Assembly (NCBI GenBank): GCA_009760855.2
Contig: WPIO01000002.1
Coordinates: forward strand, 13,318,501-13,382,500
Direction of reading: 5' to 3'
From: Cristatella mucedo
Lineage: Eukaryota; Bryozoa; Phylactolaemata; Cristatellidae
DNA: 64,000 nt
Within the stretch, counting starts at the first letter, position 1. Every line of letters begins with the position of its first letter. The position numbers and the translations under genes were made by a program. Below the pieces are notes generated by a model. It saw nothing but the letters and a program-made list of their open reading frames with translations. It had not been told where the DNA came from and searched no databases. Shown here piece after piece: positions 1-12,282 of the stretch.

Positions 1-384
1 TCTAACAGAAGCCTGAATAATAAGTATTTCGGATAGGTCGGCCGGAGCAAGATAATGAAACGACCTCAAAGTGAGAGGGGTCAGTCTGCTGCTGCCGTCG
101 GCTCCGCGAGGGCATGGCGGCCAGGTGGCTGGGGCTAGGGGGTGGAGAGAATTTCCGTAAGTGATTACCCAATGGCTGCAAAATACAACAATGTCTCGAG
201 TCCATAATGCTGGTGGACGTACACGGAACTGACCTTTCTTTCGAAAAGCACTCCCAGCGGGCGGCTCGGGCTGCGGTGGCGGCAGCCGCTAAAGACGAAT
301 GCCATTCAATGAGCTACAACTCGAACGGCGCCAGATTCCAGGCGCCTGGAGCCTGACGTGCTGGCGGAACAGATCCCCGCACTC

Positions 385-500
385 CATTTGTAACTCCATA
401 AGAACCAAGTGGGTGGTGACCAGGACAGTTTTCCGTTGCCCACTCGATGAGCATGAGCGACTTTCGGTGTGCATGCACACGGTTAGTTGGCCAATAAGAC
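385..500 (-). mobile_element. Old LINE-A 3'-end remnant (probable)
   Basis: TAACTCCATAAGAACCAAGT and GGTGACCAGGACAGTTTTC resemble the complemented LINE-A 3' terminus seen at 12.3 and 63.5 kb, with many differences. Short and diverged. Confidence 0.45.
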
Positions 501-676
501 CGCGGCCACATGCTGACCTCGACCCGATGACTCGATCGAGAGGCTGCTGAGAATGAACTCTGCTGACCTCTTGCTTGCTGACTGGGAAAGATAGCATCTT
601 GCTCCGGCAGCGCCGGGTAGCACGGCATATTTGCAGGCCTCGTGGCGTACCCACGCGATGTACCCACTCGAGTTCC

Positions 677-911
<235 letters not shown>

Positions 912-1469
912 TTTACTTGGTTTGGTGTCACCACTGCGCTGCTCGCTGCCTGGTACAGCAGCTGTATTGGTACTAGGGTCGCTGCACTAGCAGCATTCTC
1001 GATTCGCTGTATCTTCAGCTGCTTCAGCAGCTCAGGGTCCCTGGCATCCCTGGCAAATATGCGGGAGCTACCGGGAAGGTCCGCGGCTAACCATGTGCCG
1101 AATGCATCAGCATACGTCGGTATGGTCAGCATGCATCCTGATTGATGAACGCGAACGACATGAATGGAGGCTTTTTAATTCGGGCCAGTATCCGGCGTGT
1201 GCAAGTGCACAAGCGCTGAGGCCATCGCCGAACGCGGTCTGGACCACTTCGCGACGACGCTATGCATATCAGTCGGCTTGCCCACCGAAACACTAAGTGA
1301 TCGATGCGCTGGACCGCTCTCTGTGGCGTTGTCAAAATAATAAAAAATATTATTATTAAAAATACATTTGTTATAGCCCCCTCAGAGAACCCAATCTGTT
1401 TCTAAGCACTTTAGATCTGCTGCGAACATTGAAGGACATGCGAGACAAGCGAAAGGGGAGACACTTGAG
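912..1469. other. No gene seen
   Basis: Unique-looking sequence between SINE-2 and the GA array, with an AT-rich run near 1335-1370. Confidence 0.6.
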
Positions 1470-2482
<1,013 letters not shown>

Positions 2483-2587
2483 CACTTATTGAACAGACGA
2501 AGCGCATCAGCAGTCGGCTATTAACGACGGTCCGCGAGTAGCCACGTGCCATTCGGGTTTTTCGCCGACTGGGAAGGCTGAAGGAGG

Positions 2588-2632
2588 CATGTCAGCTGAC
2601 TCGGCCCCAGTGGGGCCGAGTCAGTTGACATG
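2588..2632. repeat. 45-nt near-perfect palindrome
   Basis: CATGTCAGCTGACTCGGCC...GGCCGAGTCAGTTGACATG: one mismatched pair and a single central base. Can form a cruciform or hairpin. Confidence 0.92.
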
Positions 2633-3543
2633 ACGCCGACGCCTACGCTTGCCGAAGCGATTTCGCCCACAGCAGAGACCTTTCGGCAGATCTGCCATAA
2701 CATGTGTTAGCCTAAATTTAAATAAAATGCAAGCTTTGAGTTTAGTTGAATTAAATTTTCGAACATTTTCTAACAAAAATAGCCAAGAAAATTAACCGAA
2801 ACTAGGCTGAACGCAATAAGTCTATTTAGGGTGCTTGGCAGTGTATTTATTTTCTCGTAGCACCGACACTGCGATTATCGTATGCCTTCGATGCAGACGG
2901 TGGCTGTATCCGGCTGGATTATTCGTGCGCGTCAGCCTTCAGGTCAGGCAGCCGTGCACTTCAAATTGTGAGCACCAAAAGTAATGCCGTTAAAGTGGAA
3001 AACGTTGTCACCTTTGCAGATCAAGCGGCTGGCGCACGGACACACCGTGCTGCCTTTGCTTAGAGCGCACCTGTCTCCCACTCTGCCTTTTCTCCTAAAA
3101 GAGAAGAACGATAAAGCGGTTCGTCGGCGCGGACGTAGGCGGACGTACTCTCGACGCCACTCGGACAGCTAAATAGAAGCTTTGAACCTTGTTCCACACA
3201 GCCTTTACTCAGTCAGAGAGTGAAGTTGCGTGTTATGAAACTTCACGCGTCGTGACAAAGCCCAACAGCAACAGGCTTTGCCTTCACCCTAGCGGACATG
3301 TCGTTTTTCCGTGTGCTTTGCTTGTCTGTGCACGGTTGAGTGAATGCTACTAACAGGGGATCCTACTGACCAGCGGCTGTGAGTCAGTTTGGGTTATGTT
3401 AAGGTTTGTTAAGGCATGCTCGACTTGGCACGTTAATTGCGTGTTTTTGCCTAACCAGGATACTTTGATTATCTTCCGGCGAGTTGTAAAGCGCCTGAAT
3501 AAATGCCAAGTTCCTTGAGTCTCCACAACAGACATTATAATTA
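2633..3543. other. No gene seen
   Basis: Non-repetitive, only short open frames without protein character. Confidence 0.6.
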
Positions 3544-3700
3544 CAGTGGTACCTTGGCTTACGAGTTTAATTCGTTCCGTCCAGGAGCTCGTAACTCAAA
3601 TTACTCGTATGTCAAATCGATTTTCTCCATTGAAATTTAATTGAAATGTCATTAATCCAATCCGGACCACCGAAAAAACACTAAGATTTTTTGTCATGTG
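3544..3700 (+). mobile_element. Probable DNA-transposon end (CAGTGGTACC terminus)
   Basis: TTACAGTGGTACCTTGGCTT, ACGAGTTTAATTCGTTCC and GGAGCTCGTAACTCAAAT have the look of Tc1/pogo-group termini with short internal inverted repeats. A matching opposite end was not found. Confidence 0.4.
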
Positions 3701-5822
3701 TTTTTAAATTAAAAAATGTGCTTATGAATAAAAAATATTGTTTTAAAAACAGTACCATGTAATGTCTTGCAATAAACGGGATTTATTAATCCTCATGTAC
3801 AGGAGTAACTTGGAGATCAGACGACTTGAAGATGGGTTACGTGCCCGACAGGCTTACGTAGTCGCGTATACACCTATGGTCTCGCTAAAAAAAAGGCTCG
3901 ATCTCCTCAGTAACCTTCAATAATACGACGCCGAAGATGGCGCTGCCTCGCTCGATGCGCAAGCGTTCTCCTCATCAAGGATTTCCGGTGATGGATTTTC
4001 CTTCAGAGAAATTCAGCCTCCAATCTGTGCACCGATTGCTCGCTTTCTTGTAAAAGCTTGTAGAAACTCTCATTAAAGCTGGTTGCCTTTCTTCTTAAGC
4101 CCGGTAGCCACCCGTAAAGGGCTACTTGGCCTCAAGGGTGGCCAGCGGGTTAATTGAGGCAAAAGATGGGGCTCGAGCAGTCGTTATTTTGGTCGGGAAA
4201 GCGCAGCGGTCCCCTTCAGCCAGACCCCCGGGCGGCGGGAGTTTGCCTGCCCCGTCAACATGGCCGCGCCCGTGCGTTATGCTCAAAAATAAGAAGAAAT
4301 TCATGCAGTAGAAGCCTTTTCGCGTGGCTGCAGTTCAGGTAACCTATGCAGTAAATATTCGCCTGCCATAGCAAGTGCACTTACTGGCAGATCCCTGCTG
4401 GTGGCTTCGTCGGAACGACGGGACGCTTAGTTAATGCAATTATCTTGTCACTCATTGCAACGAGGTCCTTGGCGATGATTGGGTCGAGCGTCGTCGTTGT
4501 AGAAGGAGCAGCAGTGACGACCTCCGGTACGTCGGGTACGTCGGGTACCTCGCTTTCTGTGTCATCTGAAAAGTTGGGCGAGCGAGTTTCAGCCTCAGCC
4601 TCAATGAGCTCGCCGTTCTACATTCGACACGAAATTGCATTTGCAACCGCTTCAAGTTGAGCAAACTTTCTCGCATCGGCACTTGAATAGCGCCGCCCGT
4701 TGAGTGCTCCGTGTAGAAGCCTCTCGATCAACTCGGGTCATCGGATGTCTGCCATTAGCTTTGGCAGCCTTGCTCTTGGCCTATCATTTCGAGAAGACTC
4801 GGGCAGATGCAACGTAGCTGACCTAGGCTGCCCTTGCTGGCTGAGTTGGGCAGCGGCTCCTCGTGGCAGCAGACGAATCACGTGACAGACGTGGTAGCAG
4901 ACGAATCCGTGGTTGAGTTTAGGACTATCGTAGCCCAGAAGGGAAGGCGTTCGCTCTTCACGACTGAGGTCGTGGGTGCACACCTCCCTAGATCTCCAGA
5001 TCGCTCATCTCATATCATGTTTAGCAACTGCCCAGCGATACCTAGGCGTTTCACGAGGATTGCCAGAAGAATCTGGTGGTCAATTGTGTAAAATGCTGCT
5101 AATAGCTCAAGGAGAACCGATCTGCTCGCTTCCTATCTACCTCCTCCGATCCGCCTACAGATTCCTCGACCGTGACCTCTGTCCGATACGCTCAAAGCCG
5201 TCCGCTCGCATTCGCTGCACTTCGCTTTCAGGTTCAAGTGAGTTTGAACGAGCGACAATGTATTTATCAGTCGAGTCCACGAAGCTTTGAATGCAGTTTA
5301 TTGCTGCTCACTTTTAAGTGCTCGGAAATTGGCGGGTAAAACATAATCATAAATGCGGCGGGTGAAATTCGCTTGCGAAGCAAAACGGGAGGAGCGTATG
5401 GTACTTTAACGGAAGTCGGGCTTTAAGGTGAGAATGGCACACTTTAATTCAACTTGTAGCTCAGCGGAAAATGACTTTCTTAGCCAGTATTAGCCCTGAA
5501 TTCATCATTCTGCGTACTTCCGGTACTTATTCTCTTGCAAGAATACGAATGGGCGTAATTCTCTTTCGCTCATGGGATTACGTGGCCAAATCGCTTTATT
5601 AACGGATTTATAAACGAACTTGCACTTTTTACCTAAGTGTATTTACGAACGAGCCCGCGCGATTGAGGCGTGAGCCCACAACAAATGCTGCCGTTGGAAG
5701 GTTCATCTAGCGCGACGCCTCGTAAGAACCGTAGCCTACTAATATGTCGGCGCTCAGCCAGCGGCTGCCGCACGTAGGCTCGTCGTCGACGTTTCGCAGC
5801 CCGCCCTTGTCATGTAGGTCGG
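3701..5822. other. No gene seen apart from a SINE-2 fragment
   Basis: Mixed sequence; short frames of compositional type. GTACGTCGG is tandemly repeated near 4527-4550. Confidence 0.55.
4938..5010 (+). mobile_element. SINE-2 5' fragment
   Basis: AAGGGAAGGCGTTCGCTCTTC and ACTGAGGTCGTGGGTGCACA match the family's head region; the body is lost. Confidence 0.5.
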
Positions 5823-5947
5823 GAGGAGCAGCAGAGGAGCAGCGGAGGAGCAGCGGAGGAGCAGCGGAGGAGCAGCGGAGGAGCAGCGGAGGAGCAGCGG
5901 AGGAGCAGCGGAGGAGCAGCGGAGGAGCAGCAGAGGAGCAGCGGTGG
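5823..5947 (+). repeat. 11-bp minisatellite
   Basis: GAGGAGCAGCG repeated about 11 times. As 11 is not a multiple of 3, the array reads open in all frames, which explains several false ORFs. Confidence 0.95.
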
Positions 5948-6284
5948 AGCAGAGTGCAGTTTAGTGGGCGCGAAAGTCGCAGCCGCAGGAAACTTGGTGC
6001 GCATCCCACAGGTAGAGGACGATAAATGAATGTCTCTCATTTCCACCTTAATATCACTAGAGCTGTGCGAGCCTGAAGCTTTAACAATTCGCGTAGCTTC
6101 TTGCCCTACAGCTGATGTTTTAGCGCTCGCCGGTACTCTAATGCTCGCCACACCTGGCAGCGGAGGAGGGCCGGTGACATGTTTTTTCCAGCTAACCGCA
6201 AGGTCTCCCTCACCTGGTACGATCGCTTGACCCATACCCCTGGTCTCACGACTTGAGTTGAGTGTGTACACTTACAATGGATAG

Positions 6285-8190
6285 ATTTCCGTATTTTTCC
6301 AGGCCATTGCCGTCGATTGCCGCGCATTGCCCTCGCATGTACGTTCAAGATTGGTTGATAGGACGCGGTTGCACTTTTAATACAGCACACTGTTACGCAA
6401 GAAAAATTTGATCATCTCCCACCTGCTTTGTTTGTAATTGTAACAGACAATCACATATTGCTGTATTGTCTCGGGCAATTGCCGTCGATTGCCATTGATT
6501 GCCCAAGGTTGAATGCAAAAAAGGACCGCATGTGCGCCCACAGTGTGCGTTATGTAGTAGGATAATTACAAATTCAAACAGCCAATTTCCAGCAAATTTG
6601 AACCGGATTACTGCAGAGACTGGGCCATTGCCGTTGATTGCCATGAATTGCCCTTGATTGTGCTTTTTTTGATTGTATAAAAGGATGTGGCTGCACTTTT
6701 AATGGAGTGTAGTGCAATACGTATTTACCCGGGCCATTGCCGTGGGTTGCCGTGGGTTGCCGTGGGTTGCCGTGGGTTGCCGTCGATTGAACGCTTACCA
6801 CGGGTAAAAATTATGCGCGCACACAGTTACATATTACGTGGAATAAGAGTTGCAGTTTATTGCAGCCAATCTTGTCAATTTTCCACGGATTTCGCTATCA
6901 GCCCCTATCATTGCTGTTGATGGCAGCGCATTGTTGACAGTTAACAAACAAAGCACCTTGAAAGTTCCATGGTTTTACTTTGAACCTAGCGGAATGTTAT
7001 GTGTAATGACAATTGAGGCTTCCGAGCTGCCAACTTCTCTTCAATTCGCCGGGAATCGGGGTATTCGCCCAGGACATTTCTGTCGATTGCCGTTCATTGC
7101 TCGCGATTGTACGTTCGCGATTGGTTGAAAGGATTTGATTGCACTTTCAACACAGTGGGCTGTGACAGGTAAGATATATTTGATCTCGGTCGAGTCACTT
7201 TCCAGTGATTTGCGATGGACCATAATGGATTGCTGTATTTGTCCTGGCCAATGCCGTCTGTTGCCATGCATTGCCCAAGATTGAACGGTCAGAGCTGGTT
7301 GAAAGTATGTGTGCACACAGTGAGATGTTACGCGGAATGGGAATTGGAGCTTGTTGCAGCCGATTTCTCGTCGATTTGCCACAGATTTCGGTATTGGTCC
7401 CTGCCATTGCTGTCAACTGCCATGTATTGTTAACAATTAACGTGCAAAATAGCTTGAGAGTCTTGCGATTTAACTTTAAGCACATAGAAATGTGAAATGC
7501 GATGACAATCGGCACTTCGTGCAGCCACTTTAGTGTCAACTTGCCACGCATTTTAGTGGATTGCTGCCTCGAGCCCAGCCGTTGCCGTAGATTGCCATGC
7601 ATTGCCCGAAATTGTGCGAGCGCAATTGCTTTAAACGATGTGGTTGACTTTAACCAGTGTGCTTTGTAACATGCACTAAAAGTTGAAGCATTGCGAAACC
7701 GATTTCATGGCATTTGGCATCAGATTGCTGTAAATTTAGGTGTTGGCCCAGGCCATTTCTGTCATAGGCAATCAAAAGAGGAGCTTTTCGATCACGATTT
7801 CTTTCGTTGCATGGTGGAATGCACTGGATTGCGGTATTGGCCTGGGCCACTGCAATCTTATTTCAATGGACTTTGTGAGAACGCGTGAACGGAATCGCGC
7901 AAAATTTCCTTCGTACATTGTGCGTGTAGCGTAGTTTGATATTCTAGACTTTGTGGAGCTGTTCGCAGCAGATTTGGGGTGGATTTGATGAGAACTAGAA
8001 TGGATTGCGATGGATTGCGGTACAGGCGTCCGGCGTCAAAGCTCATTTGCATAAGTGCGTGTGCGCGTAGCGACATGAAATTTTGTGGACAGATAAATTC
8101 GAACGTGTACTACAATATCAGCGCAAAATTTGAGCTCGGCAACGCACACATCTAGTCGTTGCTAGCCTAAGGTGGATTGCGGTAATTCGT
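6285..8190. repeat. Decayed ~172-bp satellite array (about 11 monomers)
   Basis: A motif like CCAGGCCATTGCCGTCGATT, GCCATGCATTGCCC recurs near 6300, 6476, 6625, 6731, 6905, 7073, 7245, 7400, 7573 and 7748, mostly 150-176 nt apart. Between them come a TTGAAAGG-GGTTGCACTTT-like block and a block like CAGCCAATTTTCGTCGATTT. Monomers are strongly diverged; the last ones near 8000-8190 keep only GGATTGCGGTA. Confidence 0.8.
6731..6788 (+). repeat. Short 11-bp tandem repeat inside the satellite
   Basis: CCGTGGGTTGC repeated four times; a local slippage of the monomer's GCCGT-NGATTGCC motif. Confidence 0.85.
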
Positions 8191-8324
8191 CGAACCCCCC
8201 CCCCCCCTTGATGGGCCGGCTCAGCCCTCGATGTTGCGTAGCCCGCCCTTGACAGGAAGCCCTGGGCCAGGGGACTGGCAAGGGGGAGTCGCCACGGAGG
8301 CGCGGGAGAGAGAGCCAGAGAGAG

Positions 8325-8329
8325 AGAGT

Positions 8330-8413
<84 letters not shown>

Positions 8414-8455
8414 GACAGAGAGAGACAGAGAGAGACAGAGAGAGACAGAGAGAGC
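8325..8455 (+). repeat. GA microsatellite with CAGAGAGAGA end
   Basis: GA repeat passing into five (GACAGAGA)-type units at the right. Confidence 0.96.
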
Positions 8456-8716
8456 AGCACCCGCTGAATAGTACACGTCTGTTGAAGCCCGAGTGAAGGT
8501 GTGTGAGTGCCGTCGCGTGTGCGCCGTCTAATTGAACTTCAGGATTCCTATTGCAGGTTTGTCCATGCATCCCCCAAAGCCGCTAGCGAGCTGCTCGCAC
8601 GATGAGTGTTGGTGTGGATGACTAATGTTTCCTCCGTATGTGGAATGCTAGCTCAGCTTTCTCTCTCTCGAATCGGCCGCTTCTCCTCTTGACGCACTTC
8701 CTGCTGGCTTCCTGCG

Positions 8717-8855
8717 AGGTTCATTTTATACAGAGGCAGAAAAGCCCTGGCAGCTATCACCTCGCTTGCAGCCGGTAATGAAGAACTGTCGGCTGCAGGA
8801 CTCGAAACCACGACCTGAATCGCGAAGTACGAGCGCGCCTCTAGGCAAAGACCTG
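8717..8855 (-). mobile_element. SINE-2 copy
   Basis: Complement order: TTTTATACAGAGGCAGAAAAG, CACCTCGCTTGCAGCCGG, GGACTCGAAACCACGACCTG, CGCGAAGTACGAGCGCG. 3' GCTGATTTAACAGCC end lost. Confidence 0.75.
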
Positions 8856-9838
8856 GGGACAATTCTGTCTGCCCACACGGCCACAGGGCAGTGGCCGGCA
8901 GAGATGCAGCCACCGATATTGCTTTGCCGACGAGACCTTCTTGTGGAGCAGTAAAGCAACAAACGAAAAGCAACGGAAGGAGCTGCGATACTCGACCTTC
9001 ACCTACCTCCACCTTCATTATCTTGTCGCTTGAACCTGTAGCCGATAGTGTGAACGCTAGCCTTTGAGAGGCAGCATTCTTCCTCGCCGCACCCCGAGTC
9101 GTCGTAGCACTCATCGAGAACTGCCGCCGCTCCCTCGTGGAGCTGCAACGATCGCATCAAGCACAGCGTGATGAGAGACCGAAGACCGAAACTTCAGGCT
9201 TCAGATTCTCTACAGCGTCAATCGCTCGCTGAACGACGAGCGAGCGCCGGAAACTTCGGATCGCCGCGAATAAAAGCGGCAGGAAGCGAGCGAGCAGCGC
9301 ATGCGCAGCGCGTGCTCGACGGCGTCGTTTCTACAGGAGAGCACTCTGAGAATTGAGATGACCTGACAGCGTGAATGTTGAAGATCGGCGTCGTTAGCAT
9401 TTAAATCATCCCAGCTCCGAGTCGATGGGTGCAGAATTTGGTGACTAAGCAGCGCGTTCTCTCGAGATTCGAGATACGGATGTCGACACATTCGCCTTCA
9501 GTTCAAAAGGGGCTCGCTGCTCACTCGAACTTTCCTCGAGCTAAAGATCAAATGCGATCGAAAGATACTCGTATCGGATGGCTTCTGAAAACCACGGCGG
9601 GCACAACTTGGACAGCGCCCTGTCTTGGGTGAGCTAATTCGGCTAAGCAGCCAAATCGCCCACACACATGTTTTTGGCCAGCTGAGTAGCCCACCCTAAA
9701 TAAACTAAGCCGAGCGGCTGGCTGGGCGGGCCCCAGTTGCTGAAGACGCCAGGGCTTCCGAGGTATAGGGCCGGATTTGCCTCGAACCCCACCCGCGTTA
9801 ACACCGGCCGGTCGATAGTTTCTCGCCGTATCGCAGTA
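8856..9838. other. No gene seen
   Basis: Moderately GC-rich, short frames only. Confidence 0.55.
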
Positions 9839-9998
9839 TTAGCTGCTTTAGCAGCCTCATTTGTATAGCGGCAGAAAAGCTTTCTCCACCTCCGCTTGCA
9901 GTTGGTAATACAGGATCGCCCAAGATTGCAAGATTCGAACCCACGACGTCGGTCGCGAAGAGCGGGCACCTTACCTCATGAGCTGTCACTGCCCAGTA
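9839..9998 (-). mobile_element. SINE-2 copy
   Basis: TTAGCTGCTTTAGCAGCCTC, TTGTATAGCGGCAGAAAAGC, GATTCGAACCCACGACG (B box) and ACCTTACCTCATGAGCTG (A box), all as minus-strand SINE-2. Confidence 0.82.
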
Positions 9999-12282
9999 CT
10001 CGCTGATTGTGACTATTGTTCTGTACGCACGGAGAATGTATAACGCAGAGCTGCATAATATAGGATATAATATAGCCCCCCCCCAAATAAACTATTCATG
10101 TATAATAAAAAATTCAGATAACTAATACTCTTAAGCTATTGGACCCAGCCTGAGCCGACGATCCGCACCCGGCTCTCCACGCAGTCTCCAATGGCGGGCT
10201 TCGCCGTCTAATACTCATTCATCGTGCACCCAAAGGAGGACCCGATCTGGAATCGCTTTCACGACCAGTACATCGAGATTGGTATGGGCCATTGCCTCGA
10301 ACCGCAACTGCAGCTCGAGCGCCGCCCGAGCAAGAGCCGCCGCGAGCAAGAGCTGACACGTTCGCCAAGTGGCTGGTCAAGCCTCTGGCAAAGGGAGAGC
10401 CACGACGTCGATAGGCCGGTCAACGGTGAGGACGAGCCGAACGTGGAGGACGCGTGCGAGTTGGACCGCTTCGATCGAGGTCGTCGCGGACCTGCATATC
10501 GACGACGGCGACCTGTTCCCGAATGAACCGGACGCGCCCCGGCTCTCCGGCAGCGCCCGGACGTGTAGTTTCAATGAGTGAACGGCATTTATCGAGAGAA
10601 ATAGCGGTATATCGTGGCGCGCGCGCGCGAGGCAGTGAGTTTTCGAGGATTTTTGTGATTGCATTGAACAATGTGCACTATACACGTATTTACTGTGTAT
10701 AGTGCACGACCAGATCAGAAATAGCGTACTACGCAGAACAAGAGTCGCGATTCGACAGCGAGCCAGACAGCGAGCATGCCCCCAGACGAACAATCTGTAG
10801 GCCGGACGCCCGAGTACCGCAGGCGCCGCCGCCGCCGACGCCCTGAGGAGTCTCGCCCTGAGGGTCACGCCTCCCGGCCTCTCGCCTGAGGTCCTTCGGC
10901 GATAAGGCTGCATTTCCTAAGAAAAAAAATGCCAGTTTGACACTTGCCGCTAGCGAAATGGTGACGCCTAGATCGGCTGCCGGTGGAGACGCTAATAAAG
11001 TCGGGTCGTTGTCATCAGATCCGTCGCCACGAATCGTCCTCGGCCTTTGTTCAACAACCTCAGCATGTCACGAACGATGTACTGTCAGGGTGCACTTACC
11101 TGGCACAATCCGACCGCAAGCAGCAATCCCATGAGGAGATACTTCATTCTTCCAGCGGATTCCGACGGCTACTAGAGCTACGATATGACAGCCGCTAGAG
11201 GCAGCAGGAAGCTCCTCCACTTGAAACATGGGAAGCAACGACGCGTGGGCAGCTGGGGCGGCCAGATGACGTGCGCTTATTTGTCCACGCGATAGCGATT
11301 TCGCTGGGCAGCAGCGGATGCAACTAAAAGACTCGCGGAGCTTCAACTTCCGAATGCATCCAGTGGATAAGCGCGAACGCCGATAAGCGGCTGCAGCTGG
11401 ACACTCGCACTTGCATTACTGCAAGCACGCATGCGAAAGCGTGCACGCACTAAAGTGTGCCTAGTAGCGCCGCGTTAGCGTTGTGTGTCACGTGGCTGTC
11501 CTCTATAGGTCTACCAATCAACAACACTAACCGGCGTTGCTCCGGCGCAGCTACGAGAGGGTCGCTCTGTGCGCTTTCTCTCTAAAGTAATCGAAGCTTA
11601 AACGCATCACCTAAGTGAAAGCCGAAAATAATGTCCAGCTGGACTAGTTCAGCATTAACATTCATTGACTTGGCAGTTTCACTTCTTGCCGCGTCGCCCT
11701 CACAGTGTGGAACTCTTTTACCAAGTGTTATCCCAATATCGCATAACTCGAAATTTAAAAGAAGCTAAAAGCCCCTCCCCTCTCCTACCCTACCCTCCAC
11801 ACTTCGCGCTCCCGCTCCTCACAGCCCTCGCTCTGTCCAGCGTGTGAATGGTTCAGCGTGTGCTGATGCGCATGGACATTGCACACGATATTACTGACCA
11901 TATCAAAGGCTTTATTTCCATCGTATGAAAAGTGCTTCGGAAGATATTTAGTGATACTGGAATATGGAAATGGAAATGCTAAATTATCGTTCAGTTTTGA
12001 GTAGAGGCGGCAAAGCCAGAGGGGTGTGGCAGGGGTGGCAGCTGCCAACGCCCCCCATGGCCTCGTAGGTGGAAACCGAGTCTGACATCCGGTCGGGCGG
12101 CCAGCGGTCGCGCTTGCCCGGCCGCTGGCCCCTTGGCCGCTGCGTCATTTCGGCCAATTTTCGCTTGCCGCAGGCGCACTGTGGGGGGAGGACACTGCCC
12201 CCCAGCGCCCCTTATATGATGGCTCCGCCCCCAGACCCTCGCACCAGCCCTGCACCCACCACCCCTTGCTTCGCCTCTGGTT
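9999..12282. other. No gene seen
   Basis: Contains the 13-bp hairpin at 10673 and CG-rich patches near 10450-10560 and 10800-10890. Frames there are Arg-rich and compositional. Confidence 0.5.
10673..10707. repeat. Perfect 13-bp hairpin
   Basis: GTGCACTATACAC, loop GTATTTACT, then the exact complement. No neighbouring gene. Confidence 0.9.

Noticed and set aside
5707-6271. Frames of 90-153 codons with repeated SSGGAAEEQRR-type or CSSAAPPLLL-type peptides
   Set aside because: Produced by the 11-bp minisatellite on both strands.
6285-8190. CRISPR-like array
   Set aside because: Diverged ~172-bp monomers without short identical repeats or spacers; eukaryotic satellite is the better reading.
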